From contig NZ_LOCN01000004.1 of assembly GCF_001574435.1 (NCBI RefSeq), positions 121,733-185,732 on the forward strand: 64,000 bases of DNA, in the 5' to 3' direction. A program made the translations under genes and the position numbers. The notes under the pieces were generated by a model that was not told where the DNA came from, did not search any database, and saw nothing but the letters and a program-made list of their open reading frames with translations. Shown piece after piece: positions 50,137 to 58,954 of the stretch; the stretch's first letter is position 1, and each line of letters opens with the position of its first letter. This DNA comes from Moritella sp. JT01 (lineage in GTDB: Bacteria > Pseudomonadota > Gammaproteobacteria > Enterobacterales > Moritellaceae).

Positions 50137-50148
50137 TGGTATAGTCCA
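50137..50148. promoter_or_regulatory. PhnR operator candidate before phnT2
   Basis: TGGTATAGTCCA, the exact reverse complement of the phnW-promoter site, is 8 nt before the phnT2 ATG. The flanks also agree (ACTGGTATAGTCCAA). Confidence 0.75.
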
Positions 50149-50156
50149 AACAACTC

Positions 50157-51275
50157 ATGAGTAGTCAGATGAACACGTATCTCAACATCAATAATCTTGT
50201 TAAAAAATTCGGTGATTTCACCGCATTAAACGATATTTCTTTGCAGATCAATCAAGGCGAGTTCATCTGCTTTTTAGGACCTTCGGGTTGCGGTAAAACC
50301 ACCCTACTTCGTGCGATTGCCGGATTAGATTTAGCAACATCAGGATCTATTTTACAAGACGGTAAAGACACGACCTTCTTACCACCAGAAAAACGTGATT
50401 TCGGCATTGTATTTCAATCTTATGCCTTGTTTCCCAACTTAACGGTTGCCGAAAATATCAGTGTTGGTTTACACAACCAAGGTAAATCAGTGGCCGAAAC
50501 GGTGGACATTGTTAACCATTGGTTGGGGATTATTGGCTTAGCTGATTCTGCACCTAAATACCCGAACCAACTATCAGGCGGCCAACAACAACGCGTTGCA
50601 CTGGCTCGAGCATTAGCGTTATCACCGGGGTTATTACTGTTAGATGAACCACTTTCGGCTCTGGATGCGCAAGTACGTGCTCATTTACGTGAAGAGATCC
50701 GCACCCTGCAACGTAAACTCGGTATTACCACTATCATGGTAACCCATGACCAAGAAGAAGCCTTAGCGATGGCCGACCGTATCGTGGTCATGAATCACGG
50801 GGTAATTGAACAAGTGGGCACCCCACAAGAAATTTACGATAAACCGGCATCGCGTTTTGTCGCTGAATTTGTCGGGAACATGAACTTCATTGCCAGCTCA
50901 ACGATCAGCGATCAGCAGATCCGTATTGCTGACACCTTGCTACCAAAACCAAAAGAGACGTTAAGCCGTGGTGACATGTTTGACTTAGCCGTGCGCCCTG
51001 AAGATATAGAATTTAGCGATGACCCGCAAGATTTGCCCATACAAGTTAAAGCAATGGAATTCCAAGGGACTTATGTGCGAGCAGAGTGCCAACTAACGGG
51101 CAATATGAATGCACCTATGATTAAAGTTGACGTACCGATTCGTGAAGTAAGATCGCTCGGTTTAACCACTGGCGAATTCCGCCGTATTCGTTATAGCGAC
51201 AATTACACCCATATATTCCCACGTAAACAAAGTAACTCATCAACAACAGTAAACACAAAATCGGTAGAGGCTTAA
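50157..51275 (+). CDS. phnT2: 2-aminoethylphosphonate ABC transporter, ATP-binding protein
   Basis: The 372-aa ATPase has Walker [10 protein letters not shown] (about residues 41-49), the Q-loop [12 protein letters not shown], the ABC signature LSGGQQQR, Walker [12 protein letters not shown] and a C-terminal TOBE-type regulatory domain (about 290-355), as in spermidine/iron-type importers. A second in-frame ATG occurs 12 nt downstream, and neither has a strong ribosome site. It is separated from phnU2 by one nucleotide. Confidence 0.92.
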   Translation: MSSQMNTYLNINNLVKKFGDFTALNDISLQINQGEFICFLGPSGCGKTTLLRAIAGLDLATSGSILQDGKDTTFLPPEKRDFGIVFQSYALFPNLTVAENISVGLHNQGKSVAETVDIVNHWLGIIGLADSAPKYPNQLSGGQQQRVALARALALSPGLLLLDEPLSALDAQVRAHLREEIRTLQRKLGITTIMVTHDQEEALAMADRIVVMNHGVIEQVGTPQEIYDKPASRFVAEFVGNMNFIASSTISDQQIRIADTLLPKPKETLSRGDMFDLAVRPEDIEFSDDPQDLPIQVKAMEFQGTYVRAECQLTGNMNAPMIKVDVPIREVRSLGLTTGEFRRIRYSDNYTHIFPRKQSNSSTTVNTKSVEA

Positions 51276-51276
51276 C

Positions 51277-52998
51277 ATGGATATGAGCATCAATAAAAAG
51301 CTGACTATGCCAAATTATATGCAAAGGCTCACACTGGCATTTAGCCGAGATAGCGCTATTCTTGCCAGTATTTTAATTATCTTAACCCTGCTGATGGGCT
51401 TTTTTATTTTAGCGCCCATGTTCACCATGTTTGCCAAAAGTGTCCAAGATATTGATGGTAACTTTATTGGATTAACAAATTTCACCGCGTATTTTGCATC
51501 AAGCGCTATGCGCAACTCGATTGCAAATACAGTCACGGTGGGATTAGTAACAACGGCTATCGTTGGGGGGCTGGCATTTAGTTATGCTTATGCATTAACA
51601 CGTAGCTGTATGCCATTTAAGACCTTATTTCAAATTATTGGTTCGGCGCCGATTTTAGCGCCATCATTATTACCAGCACTCAGTTTAATTTACTTATTCG
51701 GTAATCAAGGCATTGCCAAAGAATTACTCGGTGGTGCATCCATTTACGGGATTGTCGGTATCACCATAGGCCTGACATTTTGGACCTTTCCGCATGCGTT
51801 AATGATCTTAACCACTGCATTACGTACTTCCGATGCGCGTTTATACGAAGCGGCAACCGTATTAAAAAATCATCCGGTAAAAACATTTTTCATGGTGACG
51901 CTACCCGCAGCAAAATACGGCGTGATTAGCACTCTAATTTTAGTGTTTACGTTAGTTGTGTGTGATTTTGGTGTACCCAAAGTGATTGGTGGCAGCTATA
52001 ACGTACTGGCAACGGATATCTTCAAACAAGTTGTTGGTCAACAGAATTTTGCCATGGGTGCAGTAACCAGTGTGCTGCTACTCTTACCCGCAGTACTGGC
52101 TTTTGCCATTGATCGTCGCGTGCAGCGTAAACAACAAAACCTATTTGATGCACGCTCTGTCGCTTACACACCAACACCAGATAAATTACGAGATGGTATC
52201 TGCTTCTTATTCTGCAGTACGATAGCCTTCGCGATTATCACCATTATCGGCATGGCAATATACGCATCATTCGTCACATTTTGGCCATGGAACTTAACCT
52301 TAAGCTTTAACAATTATAACTTTAGTGAAGTGAGCACCTATGGCTGGTCGCCTTACTTTAACTCATTAACGTTAGCAAGCTGGGTTGCTGTTATCGGTAC
52401 GGTGATTATTTTTATTGGTGCCTACGTGATAGAAAAAGGCCGGGGTTTTGGACCAATACGTCAGCTATTACAAATGATCACCATTATTCCAATGGCGGTA
52501 CCTGGTATCGTATTAGGCTTGGGTTATATCTTCTTTTTTAACGATATAAATAATCCACTTAACGGCTTGTATGCAACCATGATCTTACTGGTGGTTAATA
52601 CCGTGGTACATTACTACACGGTTGGTCACATGACGGCATTAACCGCGTTAAAACAATTACCGGCAGAGATAGAAGCGATTTCAGCATCGATAAAAATGCC
52701 ACAGTACAAATCATTCTTTATCATTACACTGCCAATTTGTGCGCCTGCTATTATGGATATTGCCGCCTATTTGTTTATCAATGCGTTGACCACCACGTCA
52801 GCCGTTGTATTCTTGTATGCGACCGATACAATTCCAGCATCAGTGTCAGTATTAAACATGGATGATGCCGGACAAACGGGTTCTGCGGCAGCGATGTCAG
52901 TGATGATCTTAATCACCGCAGCGATCGCTAAAGTGATTCATTTAATTACGGCATCTTTTATCAATAAGCGAACTCAGGCTTGGCGTCAACAACATTAA
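51277..52998 (+). CDS. phnU2: 2-aminoethylphosphonate ABC transporter, fused permease
   Basis: A 573-aa inner-membrane protein with two permease halves (about 35-285 and 305-565) and roughly 12 helices. Each half has an EAA-type loop for ATPase contact (LYEAATVLKNHPVKTFFMVTLP near 190 and IEAISASIKMPQYKSFFIITLP near 465). The single fused chain matches the PhnU2 type, whereas Salmonella has separate PhnU and PhnV. AGAGG is 6 nt before the ATG; it is tightly coupled to phnT2. Confidence 0.92.
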   Translation: MDMSINKKLTMPNYMQRLTLAFSRDSAILASILIILTLLMGFFILAPMFTMFAKSVQDIDGNFIGLTNFTAYFASSAMRNSIANTVTVGLVTTAIVGGLAFSYAYALTRSCMPFKTLFQIIGSAPILAPSLLPALSLIYLFGNQGIAKELLGGASIYGIVGITIGLTFWTFPHALMILTTALRTSDARLYEAATVLKNHPVKTFFMVTLPAAKYGVISTLILVFTLVVCDFGVPKVIGGSYNVLATDIFKQVVGQQNFAMGAVTSVLLLLPAVLAFAIDRRVQRKQQNLFDARSVAYTPTPDKLRDGICFLFCSTIAFAIITIIGMAIYASFVTFWPWNLTLSFNNYNFSEVSTYGWSPYFNSLTLASWVAVIGTVIIFIGAYVIEKGRGFGPIRQLLQMITIIPMAVPGIVLGLGYIFFFNDINNPLNGLYATMILLVVNTVVHYYTVGHMTALTALKQLPAEIEAISASIKMPQYKSFFIITLPICAPAIMDIAAYLFINALTTTSAVVFLYATDTIPASVSVLNMDDAGQTGSAAAMSVMILITAAIAKVIHLITASFINKRTQAWRQQH

Positions 52999-53021
52999 TA
53001 ACAGACCATTTATTGCTGCCT

Positions 53022-53045
53022 GGCTACAGACATCGCTAGGTAGCC
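53022..53045 (+). repeat. Short inverted repeat between phnU2 and phnR
   Basis: GGCTAC (53022-53027) and GTAGCC (53040-53045) around a 12-nt loop, with no T run. It may be a weak terminator or processing hairpin before the regulator gene. Confidence 0.4.
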
Positions 53046-53102
53046 CATCGCTCGACACCACTTGTTCGACATAAAATAAATGAACTAGCATCAGAGGCTT
53101 TT

Positions 53103-53807
53103 GTGCAATACCTAAAAATTAAAGAAGAAATCTTACAGAAAATCGAATCGGGATTATTAACCTCAGGACAAAAGTTAACGTCAGAACGCAAACTTGCAGA
53201 GGCATTCAATACTACCCGCGTGACGCTACGCGAAGCGTTGTCTTTATTGGAATCTGAAGGTCGAGTATACCGTGAAAACCGTCGCGGCTGGTTTATTTCC
53301 CCAGCACCATTACGTTATGATCCGACCAAAACCACCAATTTTCACAACCTAGCCCTTAGCCAGCAGCGTATTCCAAAAACAGAATTGCTCAGTGCTACCA
53401 TGGTACCAGCCGATAAACAGATCGCGCTGTTATTACAAATAGCACCACAGACTGAAGTGATCCGTATTCATCGGGTGCGTTATTTAGATGAACGTCCGGT
53501 TGTTCTTGTCACGAACTATGTATTACCTGAACGATTACCGAATTTACTCAGTCACGACCTATCAGCGTCGTTAACCGATATTTATCAACAACACTACGAT
53601 ACGCTTTATCAGCGCACCCATTATCGAATCCGTTCATCATCATTAGTCGCAGATACCGCCACCCCTTTACGCGCGACGTCAGGTTGCGCAGCCATGTATA
53701 TAGAACGAGTGAACTATGATCAATATGACCAGTTACTCGATTGTGATCTGGAGTATTGGCGCCATGATGCAGTAACGATTGAAGCACAAGCCATTCGCCA
53801 AAAATAA
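53103..53807 (+). CDS. phnR: GntR/HutC-family regulator of phosphonate utilisation
   Basis: A 234-aa regulator with an N-terminal GntR winged helix-turn-helix (LTSGQKLTSERKLAEAFNTTRVTLREAL, residues 19-46, then LESEGRVYRENRRGWFIS) and a C-terminal UTRA ligand domain (about 85-230). It resembles PhnR of the AEP pathway and the PhnF group. The start is GTG with AGAGG upstream. It is the last gene of the plus-strand transport operon, and the TGG...CCA dyads at the phn promoters are its likely targets. Confidence 0.9.
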   Translation: MQYLKIKEEILQKIESGLLTSGQKLTSERKLAEAFNTTRVTLREALSLLESEGRVYRENRRGWFISPAPLRYDPTKTTNFHNLALSQQRIPKTELLSATMVPADKQIALLLQIAPQTEVIRIHRVRYLDERPVVLVTNYVLPERLPNLLSHDLSASLTDIYQQHYDTLYQRTHYRIRSSSLVADTATPLRATSGCAAMYIERVNYDQYDQLLDCDLEYWRHDAVTIEAQAIRQK

Positions 53808-54003
53808 ACATTAATAATAAACCATGATAATGATTAGCCATAAATATAGGCATCAGAAATATCGATTTAAAGAGTGGAATAGGCTGTACTTTGTCAATGA
53901 TTAGAAATAATGTAACATATCAATACAGGTCGACTAATATAGTCATTGAATAGTCTATGCAGTATATGCATATTTAACACTCTAAATGATAGGAACTTTA
54001 TCC

Positions 54004-54837
54004 ATGGAATATCTTGAACAACTACTCGAGCAAGCCCCTGAGATTGCTGCTGTTTACGGCACAAAAATATTGTTAGCGTTAGTCATTTTTATCGTCGGTA
54101 AATACCTTGCTGGCGTAATGAAAAAAATAACCTCAAAATTACTGCTAAAACGTAATATAGATAAAACAGTAGCCTCTTTTATAAGTAACATGGCATGGGG
54201 TGTAATATTTGTATTTACCATCATCGCCACCCTTAGCCAGTTTGGGGTGCAAACAGCCTCTCTGGTAGCGATTGTCGGTGCCGCTGGTTTAGCCATCGGT
54301 TTAGCGTTGCAAGGTTCACTTTCCAACTTTGCCGCGGGGGTACTTATCGTTATCTTCCGTCCTTGTCGCATTGGCGATTACATTGAAGCTGCGGGTGTAG
54401 CAGGTACAGTTGATGAAATTACTATTTTCTCTACACGTTTAATCACACCGGATAACAAAGTTGTGATCGCACCGAATGCCGCAATCATGGATGGTACAAT
54501 TACTAACTATTCTGCATTAGGTCAACGTCGTTTAGACCTTGTGGTCGGCGTATCGTATGACGCAGACATTAAGCAAACGAAAGCGATTTTAATTGACGTT
54601 ATCAAAAACAACGAGTTTACCTTACAAGATCCAGAATACACTGTCGGTATCTTAGAATTAGCAGACTCATCAGTTAACTTCGCGGTACGCCCTTGGGTTA
54701 AAACTAGCGACTACTGGGGTGCTTATTTCAGCATGCAAGAAGAACTTAAGCTTGCGCTTGACGCTGCTGGTATTGCGATCCCTTATCCACAATTAGACTT
54801 GCATGTACAAGGTAATCCAACACCACCAGCGAGCTAA
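54004..54837 (+). CDS. mscS: Small-conductance mechanosensitive channel MscS
   Basis: A heptameric inner-membrane channel opening on hypo-osmotic shock. The 277-aa length is close to E. coli MscS (286). Three N-terminal helices end in the pore-lining TM3 AGLAIGLALQGSLSNFAAGV (Gly/Ala packing faces), followed by the beta domain IFRPCRIGDYIEAAGVAGTV and the C-terminal alpha/beta domain. The ATG at 54004, with AGGA upstream, is preferred to the in-frame ATG at 53986, which has none. A second, much larger channel (mscM) is encoded at 4520-7852. Confidence 0.93.
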   Translation: MEYLEQLLEQAPEIAAVYGTKILLALVIFIVGKYLAGVMKKITSKLLLKRNIDKTVASFISNMAWGVIFVFTIIATLSQFGVQTASLVAIVGAAGLAIGLALQGSLSNFAAGVLIVIFRPCRIGDYIEAAGVAGTVDEITIFSTRLITPDNKVVIAPNAAIMDGTITNYSALGQRRLDLVVGVSYDADIKQTKAILIDVIKNNEFTLQDPEYTVGILELADSSVNFAVRPWVKTSDYWGAYFSMQEELKLALDAAGIAIPYPQLDLHVQGNPTPPAS

Positions 54838-54896
54838 TTTTTACTGATAAATCATGTAGTGATAAAGATTTTTATAGATTCTTTACTATAAACAAG

Positions 54897-54924
54897 AAAT
54901 GGGAGCCTAATGTGGCTCCCATTT
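54897..54924. terminator. Terminator between mscS and the ybaK-like gene
   Basis: A stem AAATGGGAGCC / GGCTCCCATTT with a 6-nt loop and further T residues, between convergent genes. Confidence 0.92.
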
Positions 54925-54975
54925 TTATTCCTGTTCATCTTTGTTACAGTCCACCTTTGCTACTTTCTATCGTAT

Positions 54976-55485
54976 TCAAAGGTCACGACGTTCAAATAAT
55001 GGCCCTTCTTTAAAGCTATATCCGCTAATATGACTGTGCGGTAAACTGCCCACCGCTTTGCCAAACTGACGTTTATCTAAATTGATTAGATTCATGTGAT
55101 CACCCGATTCAATATACAGTTGTTCCTGCTCGAATAACATATCATCCACCAGCATATCCATACCATAAATCTGCCCGAGTGAGGGGATAGCCCCTGGATC
55201 ACAATCTTGAAATAGCGTCGCTAATTCATGCTCTGCCAATAAGTAATACTGTTTTCCTGTTTGCCGATTAATCTCACCAATTAATACATGCTTGTTTGCA
55301 GGTACTACCGCCATGAGATAATCGCCACCAATGTCGCGTAAAATAACCGCTTTAGCGACTTGTGAACTGGGAACGTGTGCAGATAGTGCAGAATTAAATG
55401 AACTTGCCGTGTGACGATGCTTAACTAAACTAAAATCGATATTGTGACTAGCCAAGAACTGGCCAACTTTGGTTGCCATACTCAT
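54976..55485 (-). CDS. YbaK/EbsC-family aminoacyl-tRNA deacylase
   Basis: A 169-aa free-standing editing-domain protein (YbaK/ProX superfamily) that would hydrolyse misacylated tRNA. The family features seen are the HxxxSSFNSA N-terminal region, the conserved lysine in QVAKAVILRD, the GDYLMAVVPANKHV strand and PGAIPSLGQIYGM. It resembles the group annotated only as YbaK/prolyl-tRNA-synthetase-associated, so the amino acid corrected is unknown. The ATG at 55485 follows GGAGG; the longer frame to 55557 has no such site. Confidence 0.88.
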   Translation of the reverse strand: MSMATKVGQFLASHNIDFSLVKHRHTASSFNSALSAHVPSSQVAKAVILRDIGGDYLMAVVPANKHVLIGEINRQTGKQYYLLAEHELATLFQDCDPGAIPSLGQIYGMDMLVDDMLFEQEQLYIESGDHMNLINLDKRQFGKAVGSLPHSHISGYSFKEGPLFERRDL

Positions 55486-55578
55486 TTTAGCCTCCATAAA
55501 ATACTCTTTCAACAAGCAAAGTATGGAAGCTAAATCGCCACAACGCGAGTTAATCACCTCATTATTTCATGAATGATA

Positions 55579-56751
55579 TTAAACTGTACTTGTTCTATAT
55601 TTACGCTGCTTATAACGCAGTAAAATAATGGCTAATAGAGCATAACCAACCCCTTGGATTAATAACTGAGTTTGAAAGTGCCTTACCATCTCAAAATCAG
55701 CGCCCATTTGGTTTAATTGCAACAAGCCTTGAATCGCGGCGGTACTCGGAAATAATTGCGATACTGTGACCATCCAAGTTGGGATCTCGCTCAAAGGCCA
55801 AATAAAACCACTACTGAACAGTACCGGCATTGAGCTAAATAAAATAACCTGCGTCGCCGTTTCAGCTTGGTTATACAATTGCCCTAACGCCACCCCAAGA
55901 CACACCACAGCGAACAAGAAGGGGACCAGTAGCTTAAGAATATCCCATGCTGCCGCTAAGCGATTGACGCCATACATATCCAATGCAAAGCCAAAGTAAT
56001 ACAAACTAAACACCAGATACAAACTGAGGAACACACAACAACGCGCCAGTAACAATAATGTCGGTGATGTGGTTAACCAATAGCCTTGCTCTTTCGCCCT
56101 TGAACGTTCGTTTTGACTGCCAGATAAAATACCACTGCCAATTAATAACGTTTGCTGCAAGATCAGGATAAACACCGCAGGCACCACATAATCCAAATAA
56201 CCGTTCACCTGATTAAAGACAGGTTGTAAGTTTAACGAGGCGGGTTGCCATTGTTGCTTAGCTAACAAGATATTTTCTTTATCAACGGTTAATCTCGCCA
56301 CTTTAATCTGCGCTGATAATGTCCCGCCCGCTTTCAGGATCCCCGATGCAATGGTCGAATACGTCATAAAGTAAGTAGCATCACCACCTAGCGATAAGGT
56401 GACCGCTTTTTTCATCAATAAATCACGACGGAAATGTTCAGGAATAATTAAGAACCCTTTAATTTCCCCTTGCTCAATTAACGCCTCAGCGTCCCTGACA
56501 GAATCAACTTGACCAGTAATACGGGTATCAGGACTGGCATTGACCATGCGTATTAATTCGCGACTCATCGAACTGCGATCATAATCAATCACCACTATTT
56601 CAGCATTTCTTGATACCTGCTGAGAGTACGGTAACGGATACAAGATCGAGTACATAATAATGCCACCAAACATGGTCAATAAAATGCTGCGATCGGCAAA
56701 AATACTTTTTATTTCGAGTACAACAAGTGCCAAGAATTTATTCATCTTCAT
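55579..56751 (-). CDS. ABC-2 type export permease (second)
   Basis: The 390-aa inner-membrane protein has one N-terminal helix (about 22-38), a large periplasmic region (about 45-185) and five or six C-terminal helices. This is the ABC2_membrane_3 arrangement seen in YhhJ/YbhS/YbhR. FIWPLSEIPTWM and FPSTAAIQGLLQLNQMG match conserved phrases. It overlaps the preceding permease gene by 14 nt, so the two are probably co-translated. It is the last gene of the exporter operon, and no ATP-binding gene is linked. Confidence 0.88.
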   Translation of the reverse strand: MKMNKFLALVVLEIKSIFADRSILLTMFGGIIMYSILYPLPYSQQVSRNAEIVVIDYDRSSMSRELIRMVNASPDTRITGQVDSVRDAEALIEQGEIKGFLIIPEHFRRDLLMKKAVTLSLGGDATYFMTYSTIASGILKAGGTLSAQIKVARLTVDKENILLAKQQWQPASLNLQPVFNQVNGYLDYVVPAVFILILQQTLLIGSGILSGSQNERSRAKEQGYWLTTSPTLLLLARCCVFLSLYLVFSLYYFGFALDMYGVNRLAAAWDILKLLVPFLFAVVCLGVALGQLYNQAETATQVILFSSMPVLFSSGFIWPLSEIPTWMVTVSQLFPSTAAIQGLLQLNQMGADFEMVRHFQTQLLIQGVGYALLAIILLRYKQRKYRTSTV

Positions 56752-57949
56752 GCCCCATTGCTGGCTTGTTTTTATTATTCAAAACTGCGAGATCACGATG
56801 GCGCTTAATACGAAATATTGCCACGACTAGCGTCAATACAAAGAAGCCTAATGACGTGAGTTGCGGTAACAAAGTCATAAAATCTTGCCCGTAATTCACC
56901 TGACCAATTTGCAACTGCATATAATGCGTAATCGGTAATAATGACCGCCATATTTGGGCTAACTGTGGCATATTTTCGGCAGGGAATGTCACCCCCAGAA
57001 ATGCAAATGCAGGGGCTGAATAAGCCGCGCCGATGCTAATTGCTTGAGTCAAATTCATCGTTAACGTAAAGATAAATAATGCTATCGCTTGCCCCGCTAA
57101 TACACCAGCGACCAGAATTAACAATAAATAACCCCAGTTGCCGTGCATGGGCAAACTTAAATAACCGTAAAAGAAACTCAAAAATAACAATCCATGGACC
57201 ACAGAAAGTAAGGTATAAGGTAATAACTTGCCAATCACAGCACTGACGACGCCACCATCCGCACGCTGAAACCAGTTATTTTGGGTATTATTTTTGTATT
57301 CCGACCCAAATGCCAATAACACAGACACCAAAATAAAGATTTGCCATAGTGCGGGAACCGCGGCGGTAACTAAGAAAGGCACATAGTTAGTAGATCTATT
57401 GTAAAGCGGGTTAACCTGCGTTGAAATAGGCGCGACAACCCCTTTAATAACCGCCAGATTACCCCCGCTCGCCAACGTTTTAACCGCATCAATTTGCGCC
57501 GTAAACGTGGCAAAGGTTTTCGCCATATTCGACGATACCAGCTTACCAATTAACACATACTGCGCATTGTAGAAAGTACTGACCTCTGGGGTCATCGCGA
57601 GATAAATCTGCTTTTCAAACGCACGTGGAATATGCACAACCGCATACACCTCACCACGCTGCATTAACGCTTTACCTTCGGCAAGACTTGTCAATTGAGC
57701 TGTCACAGCGAGCGAAGGATTAGCATCAATATAACGCACCAAACTGCGTGACAATCGGCTGTGGTCTTGATCAACAACCGCGACCGCAAGATCACGTGGA
57801 ATACCCTGTGAAAAAATAGCGTACACCAACAACATGCACGCAATTGGTAACCAAGTCACCAGTGATAGTTGCCATTTCGATGCCAATATCAGCTGGTTTT
57901 CCCGCTGCCAAACCGCTTTGACCTGGGTAATGAATAAACTCATCATCAA
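56738..57949 (-). CDS. ABC-2 type export permease (first)
   Basis: The 403-aa paralogue of the following permease has the same topology: an N-terminal helix near residue 30, a periplasmic segment with VVDQDHSRLSRSLVRYIDAN, and C-terminal helices with FLGVTFPAENMPQLAQIWRSLLP and ITHYMQLQIGQ. It starts 6 nt after the adaptor gene. The two chains probably form a heterodimer. An ATPase would have to come from elsewhere in the genome, or the pair works without one. Confidence 0.88.
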   Translation of the reverse strand: MMMSLFITQVKAVWQRENQLILASKWQLSLVTWLPIACMLLVYAIFSQGIPRDLAVAVVDQDHSRLSRSLVRYIDANPSLAVTAQLTSLAEGKALMQRGEVYAVVHIPRAFEKQIYLAMTPEVSTFYNAQYVLIGKLVSSNMAKTFATFTAQIDAVKTLASGGNLAVIKGVVAPISTQVNPLYNRSTNYVPFLVTAAVPALWQIFILVSVLLAFGSEYKNNTQNNWFQRADGGVVSAVIGKLLPYTLLSVVHGLLFLSFFYGYLSLPMHGNWGYLLLILVAGVLAGQAIALFIFTLTMNLTQAISIGAAYSAPAFAFLGVTFPAENMPQLAQIWRSLLPITHYMQLQIGQVNYGQDFMTLLPQLTSLGFFVLTLVVAIFRIKRHRDLAVLNNKNKPAMGHEDE

Positions 57950-57955
57950 ACCAAC

Positions 57956-58954
57956 TTACTGCGCAGTCGCTGACGGAGCCAGCTCAACTAATACACTCAT
58001 ACCGACACGTAGATCGGCAATCGGCTTGACAGGTCTTGCTTCAATTTCAAAGGTACGTAAATCGAATCCTTTCGCACTGTCTGTCGAACGCCAAGTCGCA
58101 TAATCTCCCATCACCGCAATATGTGACACGGTATATTGATACGTCCCTTCACCTAATGCAGGAATACGCGCCGTTAATAACGTGCCTTTTTTCAACCGTG
58201 GTAATAAGTCTTCTCGAATATTAAATACCGCCCAGCTATCGTTAATATCAACAATACTCACTACTGGGAAGCCTGTCGGTGCAAGCTCGCCCTCTTTTAA
58301 TAAGATTTGAACCACTTCACCATCACGTAATGCATATTGCTTGGTATCTTTCGTGTAAGACTCGACTTCAGCGACCACACCTTCTGCCATACGTTCTTGC
58401 TCAATAGCGGCTTGCTTGGTTTCTTCACGCGCCCCTTCTTTCGCCATTTTATAGCCTTGATACGCCGCATTTTGAGTATATTTAGCCGCTTGCCACTTGG
58501 TGTAGACTTCATCACGCTTTTGCTCAGGCAATACCCCGTCTTTATAAAGGTTATCAACTCGCTGATAAGTTTTTTCCATCAACTGCGCTGCCGCTTGGGC
58601 TTTTTTCCACTGATCGTTAGCCGCAATAATTTGCTGTTCACGGGCACCCGATTCAGCTTGTTTACGCATTGCACTTGCCGCTGAACGTCCAGCTTTTGCT
58701 TGCGCTAATTTCGCTTCTAGTTCAGGACTAGCCAGTGAGAAAATTAATTGTCCTTGGCTAACCAGTTCGCCTTTTTTTACGTCTACCGAGGCAATTCGCC
58801 CCGGGATCTTAGACGATATATTGTATTGCTCGGCTTCGATTTGACCTTGTAGCAATATACTTTTCGGCTCGTAAGCACGATTGAATTCAAATGCCAGCCA
58901 ACCGATAACTGCTAGCGCGACTACCGCAATGATGCCTGTTTTAACGTTACTCAT
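57956..58954 (-). CDS. HlyD-family periplasmic adaptor of the ABC-2 exporter
   Basis: The 332-aa protein has a single N-terminal membrane helix (about 6-24), a biotinyl-lipoyl half-motif (ISSKIPGRIASVDVKKGELVSQGQLIFSL), a coiled-coil hairpin rich in Ala, Lys and Gln (about 75-195) and a second lipoyl half-motif (YALRDGEVVQILLKEGELAPTG). It resembles YhiI/YbhG. It directly abuts the TolC-like gene (its ATG follows that stop codon by one nt) and precedes the two permease genes. Confidence 0.92.
   Translation of the reverse strand: MSNVKTGIIAVVALAVIGWLAFEFNRAYEPKSILLQGQIEAEQYNISSKIPGRIASVDVKKGELVSQGQLIFSLASPELEAKLAQAKAGRSAASAMRKQAESGAREQQIIAANDQWKKAQAAAQLMEKTYQRVDNLYKDGVLPEQKRDEVYTKWQAAKYTQNAAYQGYKMAKEGAREETKQAAIEQERMAEGVVAEVESYTKDTKQYALRDGEVVQILLKEGELAPTGFPVVSIVDINDSWAVFNIREDLLPRLKKGTLLTARIPALGEGTYQYTVSHIAVMGDYATWRSTDSAKGFDLRTFEIEARPVKPIADLRVGMSVLVELAPSATAQ

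Noticed and set aside
53001-53008. ACAGACCA half-site after phnU2 as a fourth PhnR operator
   Set aside because: Only one arm of the dyad is present; the TGGT half is missing.
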